In this document: positions 22,555 to 34,262 of the stretch, one piece after another | Layout of the letters: each line of letters starts with the position of its first letter | How positions within the stretch are numbered: the stretch's first letter is position 1 | Assembly (NCBI GenBank): GCA_027579435.1 | Contig: JANBPK010000844.1 | Span: 203,672 to 267,671, forward strand | DNA length: 64,000 nt | Direction of reading: 5' to 3' | From: Candolleomyces eurysporus | Lineage: Eukaryota; Basidiomycota; Agaricomycetes; Agaricales; Psathyrellaceae | The notes under the pieces: model-generated | Seen by the model: the letters and a program-made list of their open reading frames with translations, nothing else | Databases searched by the model: none | Told to the model about the DNA's origin: nothing | Position numbers and translations under genes: made by a program

Positions 22555-23286
22555 TGCACGCCACCCAGATGAGACTTCAGTTCGGCCAAAGGCCGGATGG
22601 GATGCTCAGAAACGAGCTCGTTTATCCCATCTTGGACCCATTTCACGACTTTATGCTCTCGACCTATAGCAATCCTCACTGGGTTCAGAAAGGCTTTTCA
22701 ACGGCAGGTTTTCTGATCTTGAGAGACCATGTTCAGCGCTCAACGTTGGAGAGATTTTGTTCAATCTTTAGCCGCACCTGCTTCATGTCCCATCTCGTCG
22801 ACAAGTTGAGCATGCAGATCCATTTCTCTTTGTCCAATTTCAATCCACCTGAGATAAAATCGTGTGGCCTGTCAACGTTATGCAGACCGTCAATTCCGAG
22901 GCTTGGAAGTAAGGTTACGATACTCACGTTGTGTAGAGGTCGTTCAACAAGGCATAGAAATGGGCAGCCTTATAATCCTCCAAAACAATTGGATGGTCTT
23001 CATCCTCTCCCTCGATGTGCCCGTTGCTTCCAGTGGGCGGGTGGAACATGGTCTCGAAGACTTCGGAATGTTCGGGGAATCTACGTCGAGGAGCCTCAAA
23101 GATGATTTCCTCGACCTGCAACACCATTCAGCTAAAGATCGACCATCCACTCGGACCAATCGTCAATGTATTGAATACCGTACACACTTCGAAGAAGACG
23201 ATGCCACCCCCTCGTATACGTTTTTTTGGACGCGCGATGGGCCCGGGGACGTCCCATCATTGACGGCCTTTAAAGGAGTTAGGCAT
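22555..23286 (-). pseudogene. Truncated BTB-array copy 9
   Basis: The BTB exon (VEEIIFEAPRRRFPEHSEVF ... LNDLYTT, about 22930-23115) and exon 3 (GGLKLDKEKWICMLNLSTRWDMKQV) are recognisable. Exon 4 has a frame break near its start and then reads IGREHKVVKWVQDGINELV and AELKSHLGG before homology stops at about 22567. All zinc knuckles are gone. Exon 1 has an in-frame stop after MPNSFKGRQ and an extra lysine codon in a run of A. The lost 3' half was replaced by the promoter region of copy 8, as expected for a deletion between array repeats. Confidence 0.8.
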
Positions 23287-23881
23287 GATAGTGGTAGAAG
23301 TGAACGCAACACAAGGCTGACCATGTCCCCTTCGAATGGGCGCCATTTTTGCCTTGTTTGGGGCTATGCCCAAATGTCCCTCGAACCAAACACAGAGAAT
23401 TGTCTGATTTCAAAGAGTAGTATCGTTACACAAGTCGATTGTATCATGATATTTCAATCCGATGGCTTATACTCAAATCACACTTCCTGGGAGTGGCCTG
23501 AAGTGGACGTTGGAGAATGAGCAGGGCTTGAGGAATCCAGAGTGTGCCCGTGTAACTCCGCATGTGTCCTACATACGAGCAGTCAGTGATGTTAATGGCG
23601 TTGGAATCGTCGACGAATCTCAGGTCATCAGTGGCAAAGTGTATTTTACCCTGGTACCTGCGGACGCCTTTAACGGTTAACGCGAATGAAGAGGAGGAAA
23701 TTGTGTGTTTAAGTGAATCTCCAAGCTTCATCGTGGGCGGGTGCCCGCTGCAATGCTCGAATGCACCAGGATGAGTCGCCAAATCTCATTCATGACATCG
23801 ATCCGGATGTGGTATCATCGATATGTCACAGGGATCAATACTAGGACTGAATATTGGAGGCGTGCAAAACTACATCGGTGA
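23287..23881. other. Gap between broken copy 9 and copy 10
   Basis: It contains a degraded upstream motif (CACAAGGCTGACCATGTC at 23310-23327) belonging to copy 9 and, on the right, the 3'-flank block of copy 10. Nothing else was recognised. Confidence 0.5.
23560..23860 (+). repeat. 3'-flank block of subgroup II genes, copy 3
   Basis: Shared words in order: a GTTAATGGCGTTGGAATCGTC region, TTAACGCGAATGAAGAGGAGG, CAATGCTCGAATGCACCAGGATGAGT, CATCGATCCGGATGTGG and TCATCGATATGTC. It ends about 20 bp from the stop at 23882. Confidence 0.58.
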
Positions 23882-25106
23882 CTACTGATCCCAGGATTCG
23901 TATTCAGCTAGTTCGTCCGCAAACTCCTCCAGGACTCTTTGGGAAGCGCCACTGATCTCGACCACTCTCTCAGCGGGGATCAGTCTCAAAGATCGGTAAG
24001 GAGTGTCAGCGGAACATGTGGGACACGTGTGGTTTGTGAGAGGTAGCGCGTTGTTTGAGCACGTCCTGCAGGTCACATACTCCAGATTGATAGTACAGAA
24101 TTCGGATTGTGCAGGTCGAGTAGGATGTGGACGCCGAGTGCGTCGGAAGCTCGCATTGCCATGTCCATCAGCCAGATAGAGAGCGCTCCAGTCGTCAAGT
24201 GCTATCGTCCGAGAGCAGGAAGTACAGCTTCTGCTGCTCACGAACATCGCAGCTTGGCAGTAGTAGCACGCGAGCATGCCAAGGGTAGGGCCGGTAAGAG
24301 CTGGAACTTCCCCATGAAGCTTTTGAAGGGTCTGGATCTGAACCCACAACAAGGTGCACGCCATCTCCGCCCCCAGCTGAGACTTGAGTTCGGGCAAGGG
24401 CCGAATGGGATGTTCGGACACAAGTTCGGACAGTCCGTCTTGGAACCATTTAGCGACTTTATACTCCCGACCTAGTGTGACTTTCTCCACCGGGTCCAGA
24501 GGAACCTTGGAGAGTTCGTTGAAGGCAAGGGTTCTAATCTGAAGGATTGATGTTCGTCACTCCTCAGTGGGGAGCAATTAACGTAACTTTGGGCAGACCT
24601 TCTTCATGCTCAACCTAGTCGATAAATTCAGCACACCGATCCATTCCTCCTTCCCTAATTTGAAGCTGCCTGAGATCATGTCATCTACCCTAGCCTCGTC
24701 ACGCAGATCGTCAGATACTGACCTGAGAGAGGGGTTGTGGCACTCACGTTGGATAGATCACCTCCAGCAGGGCCTTGAAATGGGCTGCCCGATAGCCCTC
24801 CAATACAATCGGATGCTCCTCGTCTCTTCCTTCGACATTCCCGTCGCCCCTAACAGGTAGGTGGAACATGGTCTCGAAGACCTCGGAAAGTTCTGTAAAC
24901 CTATATTGAGGAGCCTCGAAAACGATGTCCTCAATCTGATTCCGTTCAGCTGAAGACCAATCATCCACGCAGATCGAGTGATCGACCGCACTGTATACCT
25001 GACGCACCTTGAAAAAGATGATGCCACCCCATCGGATACGTGTTGGATGGGCCACGGGCCCAGGCGACGTTCCGTCGCTGGCAGACTTGGTCAAAGCAGT
25101 AGACAT
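23882..25106 (-). CDS. BTB/POZ-helical-zinc-knuckle protein, array copy 10 (subgroup II)
   Basis: Exon 1 from 25106 reads MSTALTKSASDGTSPG...IRWGGIIFFK; intron 1 is open in frame, so its removal rests on comparison with the other copies. The BTB core is IEDIVFEAPQYRFTELSEVF ... VIYPT. Exon 4 has LGREYKVAKWFQDGLSELV, cysteine pairs CYYC, CTSC, CRTC and CPTC, and ends EEFADELAEYESWDQ. The linker between knuckles is arginine- and proline-rich (FRRTRRPHPTRP), unlike its neighbours. No break seen. Confidence 0.85.
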
Positions 25107-26861
25107 GGTGGTGGCGGCTGGAGTGAAAAAAGAAGCGTGCTCGAGATGTGAGATAAAATCATCGCATCACACACGTAGGCACGAGGCCGACTAAATTTTT
25201 TTTTTTATGGGCCCTGAGAACAAGCGCTGACTTTGCCCCGTTCCGCACGAACGTCCCGCCAAGCAGATCCAGACAAACTGTTTGAAAGGGGGCTTCCCTG
25301 CACGGGTATAGAGTATGATTACCTGTCAAAACAGTGGACAGTAGTTCTTACCCAAATATTAAAATTGATTAGATTGTAGCTGTACAGGTTGATTCTTGGA
25401 TCAACGAATCAGAATCCAGATTTCGCCTTCTTTCCTCTCTTTCTGCCCACAACATACCGTGATGGCTGCTCCACAGGGGCACTGTGACGGGTTGAAATCC
25501 AACATGATTGAAGCTGCCTAACCTTTATCCTGCCTGCGGTGGAAGAGGAAGAAGCTTGCCGTTGCTAATGTTTGTCCTTTTCGTTCAAATCGAATCCGCT
25601 CTCGAACCCACCTAGCGAACAGCGATTTGCTAGTATAAAGGAGGTCAAATGGCAAGAGAAACATGATTAGCGAAGAACCCTCCGCACTCGCTAGACCCGT
25701 TCCAACTGCATTTATCGTCGGGTGAGTTGGCACCCAGCTCAAGCTTTTCTTGCTTGCCTTGGCGTCTGCGGTCGATCTCGCCGTTGTTTACATTGACACA
25801 GGCTTCGTCTTCCTCTAGCCTTCTCGCCGTCCCAGTCGCTCGACGCTTACAGCTCCTCCAAAACTCTTCCACACGGATCGCGAGACTCCCAGGCCACTCC
25901 CTCGACCCTGTCTGTCTTCACCAACAGCTTGCTAGCGTTGACGACTTGAGGGAGATGCATACAGGCATGGTGGCTGCAATTTCCAAGTGCTTTAATTAAA
26001 TTGGGCCACAGGTGAAGGTCAAGACGTTGAAAAGCTTTGGTGTAAGTCTTCATCGTTTTTCTGGTAACTCCTTCATCCAATCCGAATCTCCCCTTTCAAT
26101 CTGGTATCATTACTTCTTATCAGCTGCTACTCTGCTTCCTTGTCCTTCGCGACAAGTCTTGAAAAGTACTAATACCTCCCCTACTTAGCTTCTCGTTTCT
26201 CCTCTTCGGCATGGCGAGCTACCCCCATTGGGCATTTGACTCGCAGCGGCGAACGTCTTTGGGCGAGCGTTGAATGTCCTGCAGGGGTCGAGGAATGTGC
26301 CACTCTTTGTCTTGACGGATATATGCACCTGCGCGAGTTTTCTTTCCTCATCGTTCATTCGGAGCCCCGTATCGGTTTTTTCCCCCCTCTGTTTGGTCAC
26401 TTGCTCATCGATTCGTTGAATCATTCATTCCCCCTGCTAATGCTACTCCCATCATCTATCTTTCTCCCTTTTTCTCGTTTGTTTGTACTCTCGCTGATTC
26501 GTCCCATCCCCTTTCTCTTTCGCGACCGCTCTCTTCACATTTGCCCCGAGCGAGGGCGAATAAGCGAGGATGAACGAATTGGCTCTCAGCACGGATTCGT
26601 TTGCCAGCCTCGCCAACGGATTCTCTCTTCAGCACGACACTCATCTACGTCATTAAGTCGCAAATTGTCCTCAAACCCCTCAGTGAGATGAGGTCTATGT
26701 CGTTCTATTGCCACGCGATTTTGGATGTGTTGAGACAGTCGGCGTAGTTGTCAGAGGGTGTTATTTATATGTTGTGTGGGTGGGTGAGGCTACATCTCTT
26801 GGACAATACTCCTACCACCGCTGCTAGATTGAAGTATAGGTCGAAAAACTAGAACAAGTAA
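25107..26861. other. Gap with long Chs7-like remnant, between copies 10 and 11
   Basis: The left edge has a damaged upstream motif at 25180 (CACGAGGCCGACTAAA) followed by a T run, then the repeated block described under the Chs7-like remnant at 25364-26790. It is the twin of the gap at 31752-34262. Confidence 0.55.
25364..26790 (+). pseudogene. Chs7-like gene remnant, copy 3 (twin of 32222-33575)
   Basis: It begins GATTAGATTGTAGCTG. At 25960 the frame reads MHTGMVAAISKC and then hits a stop. At 26645-26730 another frame reads IVLKPLSEMRSMSFYCHAIL, like the VLr.L.E.RPm segment before the last Chs7 helices, and also meets a stop. Long stretches are alignable by eye to 32222-33575, including CATTTATCGTCGGGTGAGTTGG and GTCGCTCGACGCTTACAGC. 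It is clearly a non-functional duplicate. Confidence 0.5.
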
Positions 26862-28056
26862 CTACAGGTCCCAGGATTCGTATCTAGCTATCTCTTCCCC
26901 AAACTCCTCAAGTATCTTGTTAAAAGCGCTACCTTCTTCAATCACATTGTCCTTAGGTTTCAATTTGAAATACTGATCGCTCGTACTGCAGGGACACGAA
27001 GGACAGGCATAGCGAGAGCTCTTGCCTGAGGAGAACGCGCGGTTCAAGCGGCTCCTACACATCACAGATTGCAGATTGATATGGAAAGTGGCCGTTGCAG
27101 GTCCAGCGTCTGGGATACTAGTGCCGGTGTACATGATAAATGATCCCTCAAATAGATAGAGGGTGCTGCAATTGTCGATTTCTATTTCTTCAAAACAGGA
27201 AAACCAGCTTCTATCGCTCGTGAACATCGCAGCTTGGTAGTAGAGCATGCGAGCATACTGAGGGAAAAGCCAGTAAGGACTAGGCCTTCTCCACAAGGCT
27301 TCCGAAGAGTCTGGTTTAAAATCCACAGCAGCGTGTACGCAATCTCCGTCCCCAGCTGATATTCGAGCTTGGCCAACGGCCTGATGGGATGGTCAGACAC
27401 AACTTCAGACAACCCGTCCCCAGCCCAGGACGACTTTCTCCACCGGGTTTAGAGAAACCTTGCAGAGTTGGCTTATGGCATGTTCTCTAATCTGAAGAAT
27501 CAATATTAACCACTGAAGAATAGAGAGTTTCTAATAGAAATTTAAGTACACTCGCCTCATGCTCCACCTCGTCGATAATTTGAGCACTCCAATACATTCC
27601 TGCTTCTTTATTGTGAAGCTGCCTGAAATCAGGTCATTTGCCCTATCCTCATCATGTGGACCGTCAGGTGCTAACTTATGAGTGGTTATGACACCTACCT
27701 TGGGTAGATGACCTTTAGCGAAGCTTCGAACTGGGCCGCCTGATATTCTTCCAATGCAATCGGATGTTCTTCGTCTCGTCCAAGTTCGAAAGCTCCATCA
27801 CTTCCAGCAGGTAGGTGGAAGATAGTCTCGAAGATCTCAGAATGTTCGGTAAACCCGTATCGAGGAGCGTCGAAAACGATCTCCTCGACCTGAAACATCG
27901 CATATCGGCCGTCCACGCAGACCGAGCGATTAAACATGCCCCAGATACCATACACACCTTGAAGAAGATGATGCCACCCCATCGGATACGTTTTGACCGG
28001 GCGACGGGCCCTGGTGACGTCGCATTATTGGCTGGCTCATTAAAGGCGATAGACAT
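26862..28056 (-). pseudogene. BTB-array copy 11, deleted and frameshifted
   Basis: Exon 1 (MSIAFNEPANNATSPG, start 28056) and the BTB exon (VEEIVFDAPRYGFTEHSEIF ... VIYPR) look intact. Exon 4 has lost the codons for the REHKVAKWFQD segment between NPVEKVVLG and SEVVSDHPIRP (near 27420), which breaks the frame. A second shift follows SLSMLAC. The first CxxC is partly lost (MLYYQAAMF), and the third reads CRSRLN instead of CRxC. The end is still YESWDL. These losses hit conserved positions, so this is decay rather than sequencing error. Confidence 0.82.
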
Positions 28057-28449
28057 GGTGATAGTAGTGGTAGCAAAAGAGGGTGCGTGCTCGATATGTA
28101 AAACGAACTTAATGAAGTGTCAATCATATACATAGACATCTTTAAGCGAGCCCGAGGCTGACCATGCGCCCTATCTCTCCGTACGGGCACTAAATACCGG
28201 TCTTATTGTAGAAGTTGCAGGAATCATTTGACCCTCAAAAAGAGCTTTGCTGTTAAGATCGGGGTATTGCGGTACTGCACCATAGGCTCTCCTTCCAACA
28301 TTGGCGGTCAGCCACAGCAGAGAGGCCAAGGCTTGATGAATTGGGCTGATTATATCAGATCATGCCCGCGGCTGCATTTCCTTATCGAATGTACTTCCTG
28401 CCGATGGTACTTCATTGAAAGTAAGAAAACAAGAACTAGACCAGGTTAA
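28057..28449. other. Short gap between copies 11 and 12
   Basis: It has a weakened upstream motif (CCCGAGGCTGACCATGCG at 28151-28168) for copy 11 and a stub of the Chs7-remnant leader (GGGCTGATTATATCAGATC near 28344). No gene. Confidence 0.5.
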
Positions 28450-29652
28450 CTACTGATCCCAAGATTCGTATCTAGCAATTTCGTCCCCAAACTCCTCGAG
28501 TATTTTCTGAGAAGCGCTACCATTCTCGATCGCATCCTTACCCGGTCTGAGTTTGATATAATTATAATGTTCACTCCGGGAACACAAAGGGCAGGTGTAG
28601 ATCGTGGAGGACAACGCACTCTTCGAGCAGCCCCTACACATCACACTTTGCAGCTGGACGTCGAAAGTGGTCTTTGCAGGTCCAGTGACTGGAATATCTG
28701 CGACGACGTGCATGCTGATTACTCCACCAGATATATAGAGGCTGGCGCAATCGTCGACTGCTATTGTCCGGGAACAGGAGATACAGTTTCTGTTGCTCGT
28801 GAACATCGAAGCTTTGCAGTGCCAGCATGCAAGCATGTCGAGGGTGAGGCCGGTAAGAACCAAGACTTCTTCACGTGTCTTGCGAAGAATTTGGTTCTGG
28901 ATCCACACCAAGGTGCACGCAGTCTCCACCCCCAGCAGAGACCTGAGTTCGGCCAAGGGCTGGATGGGATCCTCGGAGACAAGCTCGGTCAGCCCATCTT
29001 GGAACCACTTGGCAACTTTATGTTCTCGACCTAGAGCCACTTTCTCCATTGAGTTCAGAGAAACCTTGGAGAGTTCATCGATGGCATGTTTCCTGATCTG
29101 GGTTCAGAGATTAGGTTCAGCGCCCGAGATTGGAAATTTTCGGCGCACCTGCTTCATGCTCCACCTCGTCGACAAATTGAGCACGCCGATCCATTCCTCT
29201 TTGTCGAATTTCAAGGTACCTGAGATAAAGTCGTGCGGCCTATCAACGTAGCGCGGACGTTCAGATCAGAGACTTGGAGGTCAGCGTACGATACTCACGT
29301 TGGGTAGAGGATCTTCAATAATGCATCGAAGTGGGTAGCCTGATAACCCTCCAGCACAATCGGATGCTCTTCATCTTGTCCATCGACACGCCTCTCGCTT
29401 CCAGTGGGCAGGTGGAACATGGCCTCGAAGACTTCGGAATGCTCGGCGAATCTATATTGAGGAGCCTCGAAAATGATTTCCTCTACCTAGAACATCATCC
29501 AGCCAAAGATCAGCTATCCATGCGGATCGAGCAATCGCCAGTGTATTGTATACTTTGAAGAAGATGATGCCACCCCATCGGATACGTTTCGGACGGGCGA
29601 TTGGACCAGGGGACGTCGCATCATTGACAGGCGCGTTCGAGGGGGTGGACAT
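28450..29652 (-). CDS. BTB/POZ-helical-zinc-knuckle protein, array copy 12 (subgroup II)
   Basis: Exon 1 from 29652 reads MSTPSNAPVNDATSPG...IRWGGIIFFK with a GTATAC donor. The BTB exon begins VEEIIFEAPQYRFAEHSEVF. Exon 3 is FISGTLKFDKEEWIGVLNL, and exon 4 carries SMEKVALGREHKVAKWFQDGL. Cysteine pairs are CWHC, CISC, CRGC and CPLC; the end is EEFGDEIARYESWDQ. The frame is open throughout. A perfect upstream motif lies 75 bp from the start. Confidence 0.86.
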
Positions 29653-30526
29653 GAGGGTGGTTGTAGGAGCGAATGAAGATGGGCGCTTGAGATGCGAAAT
29701 GAAGCTATTGATTACAGTGACGCAGGCACGAGGCCGACCATGTGCCTTGTGAATATGGTACGTACTGTGGAAAATGCCGGGCAGCTTTTGAGCCAATTTG
29801 CGTACACGTTCTGGCCCTGGAACGTGTTTGATTTTGGTACGTGCTTCCTAGGTACTGCATTTCTTCAATTTCCTGGTTATATTCCGTCAGGCAGGTCGAC
29901 AATGGTCGGGAATATTGAATTCATTGACTTGTCCGATCCGATTTCTTCCTTTAATCTTCTCTTGATCCTCGGCCTGTAGCGAAGGTTGAACGAAGAAGAA
30001 TGAGCTGATTTTGAGACCAAAACCGTTTGGAAGTATCATTTCCTGATTATTTCTCCAGGGCGCCGCTACTTCATCACTATGTTTTAAATCGTCCTCAACG
30101 ACGAGGCCTATGCGATTCTATCATCTCTGTGCGATTTTATTCGCGTTGACTAAGTCGCTGTGGCTACCTAATTATCCTCTGCTAATCACCCCGCTCCCTG
30201 TTCTGAAATCCTGCTTCCTATTTCTTTTGTCCTTTCGTTGAGATTTGTGTCTTTTTGAACTTCCATCTTTTTCTGGCTTGTTGGTGAGTAATTATTTGGT
30301 TGGATCGGACTCTCATGCCGTCTGGTGGCCTGTCCGATGTCTGATGTCTCCCCTTTACAGGCTCAAGTTGCCTCGACGACCCTCCACCAATGCAAAAGTG
30401 GTTCGATGATACGTGAATCGCAATATAATTGGAGTGAGGCGGAAAAAGGTGGGCTACATCTCTTCATCGTGCTTCTCGCCGATGATGCTTCATCAAAAGT
30501 AAAAATATAAGAACTAGAACTAGTAA
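29653..30526. other. Gap between copies 12 and 13 with Chs7-remnant tail
   Basis: Left: copy 12 promoter. Around 30090-30180 the sequence ATCGTCCTCAACGACGAGGC ... TTGACTAAGTCGCTGTGGCT matches the 3' end of the Chs7-like remnants. Near 30450 GGTGGGCTACATCTCTTC marks the 3' flank of copy 13. No gene. Confidence 0.5.
29727..29744 (-). promoter_or_regulatory. BTB-array upstream motif
   Basis: Plus strand CACGAGGCCGACCATGTG, 75 bp before the start at 29652; identical to the copy at 19773. Confidence 0.65.
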
Positions 30527-31751
30527 CTACTGATCCCAAGATTCGTATCTAGCAATTTCGTCCGCAAACTCCTCGAGTACTTTCTGAGAAGCACCGCTGG
30601 TGTCGACCGCTCTCTTAGATTCTATCAGCCTTAAATTCAGGTAGCTTGTGGCTCTGGAACACGTGGGACAGGTATAATTCACGAAAGGGAGCGCGCATCT
30701 CGAGCAGCTCCTGCACACCACATATTGCAGATTGATAGTGAGATCGTATGTGGCGGGTCCAATGGCTGGAATCTGAGTTTGGATGCCCGCGCTGTTGTGT
30801 CCACCGGCCATTAATAGTGCGCTGCAATTGTCGACTGCTATCGTCAAAGAGCAGGAATTGCAGTGTCTATCGCTTGTGAATATCCCAGCTTTGCAGCCGT
30901 AAACGCAGCCGAGCATATTGAGGGCTATACCGGGAAGAGAGAAGCGTCCTTCAGAAGGTTTTTGAAGAGCTTGGTTCTGGATCCACAGCAAGGCGCATGC
31001 CATTTCCGCTCCCAGCTGAGATTTGAGTTCAGCCAACGGCCGGATGGGATGCTCGGAAACAAGTTCGGTCAGCCCGTCTCTGAACCACTTCGCAATGTGA
31101 TGCTCCCGACCCAATGTAACTTTCTCCACTGGGTTCAGAGAAATCTTGGAGAGCTCGCTGATGGCAAGGTTTCTGATCTGAAGAGTTTCGATGTGTTCAT
31201 CACTCGGGATTGGCACTCAGTCAACAAAACCCTCAGCGTACCTTCTTCATGCCCCACCTAGTTGATAAGTTCAGCACCCCAATCCATTCCTCTGTCTCCA
31301 ATTTGACTGTCCCTGAGATCAGGTCGTCTGGCCTATCCTCGTCATGTGGATCATTAGTTACTGCTTTGAGAGTTGGGTTAAGACACTCACGTCGGGTAGA
31401 GGACCGCCAACAACGCGTCGAAGTGGGCAGCCCGATACCCCTCCAAGACGATCGGATGCTCCTCATCCCGTCCTTCAACATTCCCGTCGCTTCCGGCGGG
31501 GAGCTGGAACATAGTCTCAAAGACCTCGGAATATTCGGCGAACCTATATCGAGGAGCCTCGAAAACGCTCTCCTCGACCTGACTCCGTTCAGCTAAAGAT
31601 TAATCATCCACGTCGCCCGAGCGATCGAAGGTGCTCTGGATGCCGTGCATACCTTGAAGAACGTGATACCACCCCATCGGATACGTTTTCGATGGGCGAT
31701 GGGTCCGGGGAACGTCCCGTCATTGGAAGGCTCGTTTAAAGCGGTAGACAT
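30527..31751 (-). CDS. BTB/POZ-helical-zinc-knuckle protein, array copy 13 (subgroup II)
   Basis: Exon 1 from 31751 reads MSTALNEPSNDGTFPG...IRWGGITFFK. The BTB exon begins VEESVFEAPRYRFAEYSEVF and ends VLYPT near 31392. Exon 4 has EKVTLGREHHIAKWFRDGLTELV, MLGCVYGCKAGIF (first pair CVYGC, one residue longer), CNSC, CRSC and CPTC, and ends EEFADEIARYESWDQ. Its closest relative by motif is the copy at 35933-37156. No break. The upstream motif is nearly gone here. Confidence 0.85.
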
Positions 31752-34262
31752 GGTGGCAGCACCAGACGCGTAAGAAGATAGGTATTCGGTATGTGACGGC
31801 TAGTTCAGTACCGACCAGGTTGCTCTGCGCTCCCCTTTGACATTTGTTTAGCTGTGGAGCAGTGACGCAGGCGACCAAACAAACTCATTGGCTGTCTGCC
31901 AAACATTGGGACGGGGCGTTGTGGTAACTGTATGGTGACATCATCGTAATCGCGTCAAGTAGTACGATTCCAAGCTTTACAGAGTTGAACTCATTACTAA
32001 GTCTCCTCCTCTTTTCACTATGGCCAGAAGCAAACGCCGCCACCGTTAAATTGCGAAGATATTACAGTGCAGTGAAACGCTCCACAGTTGGAGAGCGGCA
32101 CTGTCCTGAACAAGTCTAGAGTATTTTTAAATCACAAAAAACGATTTCTACCATCTCGGAAGTCCCTGGAGCTGAACGTTGGACTGCGAAAAACGGTGTG
32201 TGAGAAGGCATGGCAGAACCGATCAGATTAGATTGTGGCTGTGTTGGATTTGCATGATCCAACCCAATCATGATTCACTGTCAAACCTCTCTTTCGCTCG
32301 TTGCTCTCCAACAGTTTTGCCGAACCCTCACAGGATACCGTAACGGTCCAAGTTCATCATGATTGAAGCTCGCTAATCCTTGCTTTGCCCGCACCGGAAT
32401 AGGAAGAAGCTCACCGCTCGTACAGCTGCTCTTTCTTTTCGTTCGAATGGAACTCCGCCCTCGAACTCCCAACGAACAGCGATTTCTTAGTAGAAGAGAG
32501 GTGAAATGGCAGGGCAAGGGTTTCGGGTCTGGGAGCTCTCATCCCTCTGTTGGATCCCTCGGTAGACCCGCTCCAGCCGCATTTATCATCAGGTGAGTTG
32601 GCAACAAGCTCACGCTTAGCCCGTTTGCCTTTGGGTCTACGATCGATCTCACCGCCTTTTACATTCGCACAGGCTTCACCTTCCTCTTGCCTTCCCGCCG
32701 TTTCGTTCGCTCGACGCTTACAGCTTCTGCAAAACCTTTCCGAACGGGCCACAACACTCCCAGGCCTCTCCCCCGACCCTGCCTCCGCGTCCGTAGTCAC
32801 TAGCAGCTTGCCGAAGTTGACGATTTGAGGCAGCTACATGGGGAGATGGTGGCTGCGACCTTTGGGTACTTTCCCAAAATTGGACCGTGGCTACGTCGGA
32901 GGTCGGGGGTGGGACGTTGGAAAGCTTCACTGTATGTCCCCGTCGTTCTTCTTCTGGAAACTCTTTCGTCCCCTAGCCTCCCTTTCAATCCGGCTTCATT
33001 TTCCCTTGCTACCTATTACCTCTTCCTTGCCCTTCGCGACAAATCTTGAAAGCGTCCTTATACCTCCCTTCTTGATCTTCTCATTTCTCTTCGCTTGCAG
33101 CGGCGGATATTCTTTGGGGAGCCTCGAATGCTCTGAAGGGATTGAGGAATATGCCACCCCTTGCCTTGACGAGTACATGGCTTAATTCTTGAGTTTTCTT
33201 TTCGGTTCGTTGAGTCATCCCTTTCCCCTGCTCATGATTATACTCCCTCGTCTATCTTTCTTCCTTCGTGGTTTGTTTGTATTCTTGTTCACCTGTCCTA
33301 TTCTGGTTCTCCCTTGCCACTCCTCTTCATCTCCGCCCCCCAGCGAAGGTGAATGAGCGAGGATGAGCGAATTAGCTTTTGGGGCGGACCCGTTTGCCAG
33401 CCTCACTCACTGATTCTCTCTCCAGCACGTCGCTCATCTAAGACATCAAGTCGTACATTGTCCTCAAACCCCTCAAAGAGACGAGACCAATGCGGTCCTA
33501 CCTCCGTGTGATCTTGTCTATGTTGACTGAGTCGGCGTGGCTCTTGTCAGGGAGGGTGTTATTTATATGTAGTGAGTCTTTTTTTTTTTTTTGCCCCTCA
33601 TATCTCGCCCCTCGTCTTGGAATTTTGGCCCTTCTATTTTCTGTCGCATCTCCTCGCTCCGATTTGGAAATGAGTTCTTTCCCCACCGGTTCGTGTCCTC
33701 GCTCAGTCTGAGAGTCCGCGATGTTCAAAGTCTTCTTACCAAACAAATACTCACCGTGACCAGATTGCGACATTACGATCGTTGACTCGGCTGCATCAAC
33801 GGAGCGACGACCTGTCTCTTTCATTTCGTCTCGATTCACCGCTTTCATTGTCCGCTTATTCGCAAAATCGTTCCACCCTTCCTTTGTCCATTCGTTTGCT
33901 CATTTTCCTTTCATTCATTGATCGTCCTCCACCCTCTGATCTCCTTCGACCGCTTCAACCCTTTGCTTCGGACCTATGGATCTTCCTCACCCTTGTATTC
34001 ACTACCCTCTCGCGACTTTCGCGATTCGACTGGCACTCTTTGAGATTTCAAGTGACAGTCTAACGCTGTAGCCGCCCTCTAACGTAGACCAAGGCCCGAC
34101 ACAAGGCGCAATACGCTCATCATCGGGGTCGAGATGCCAGCACGGCAGTGGTAAATTCTGAATATTCGTTCGATACTCGAATCGCTTTGATGTGCAAGAT
34201 AGGGTTTAATTGAAGACTATATATCCATCATACACCGTAAATTGTGTGGTACACGCTATCCG
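31752..34262. other. Gap with long Chs7-like remnant, between copies 13 and 14
   Basis: 2.5 kb. 31752-32220 holds the copy 13 upstream region with no clear motif. 32222-33575 is the remnant described separately. 33575-34262 begins with a T run and C/T-rich sequence; no gene was recognised. Confidence 0.5.
32222..33575 (+). pseudogene. Chs7-like gene remnant, copy 4 (twin of 25364-26790)
   Basis: It opens with CAGATTAGATTGTGGCTGTG. Near 32840 a frame reads LHGEMVAATFGYFPKIGPW, and near 33455-33575 another reads IVLKPLKETRPMRSYLRVIL then LTESAWLLSGRVLFIC. The second stretch resembles the Chs7 run VLr.L.EtRPM..yl.aa.LF...Q....v....IC and stays open longer than in its twin. The parts are not in one frame over plausible exons, so I treat it as a remnant. 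Confidence 0.5.
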
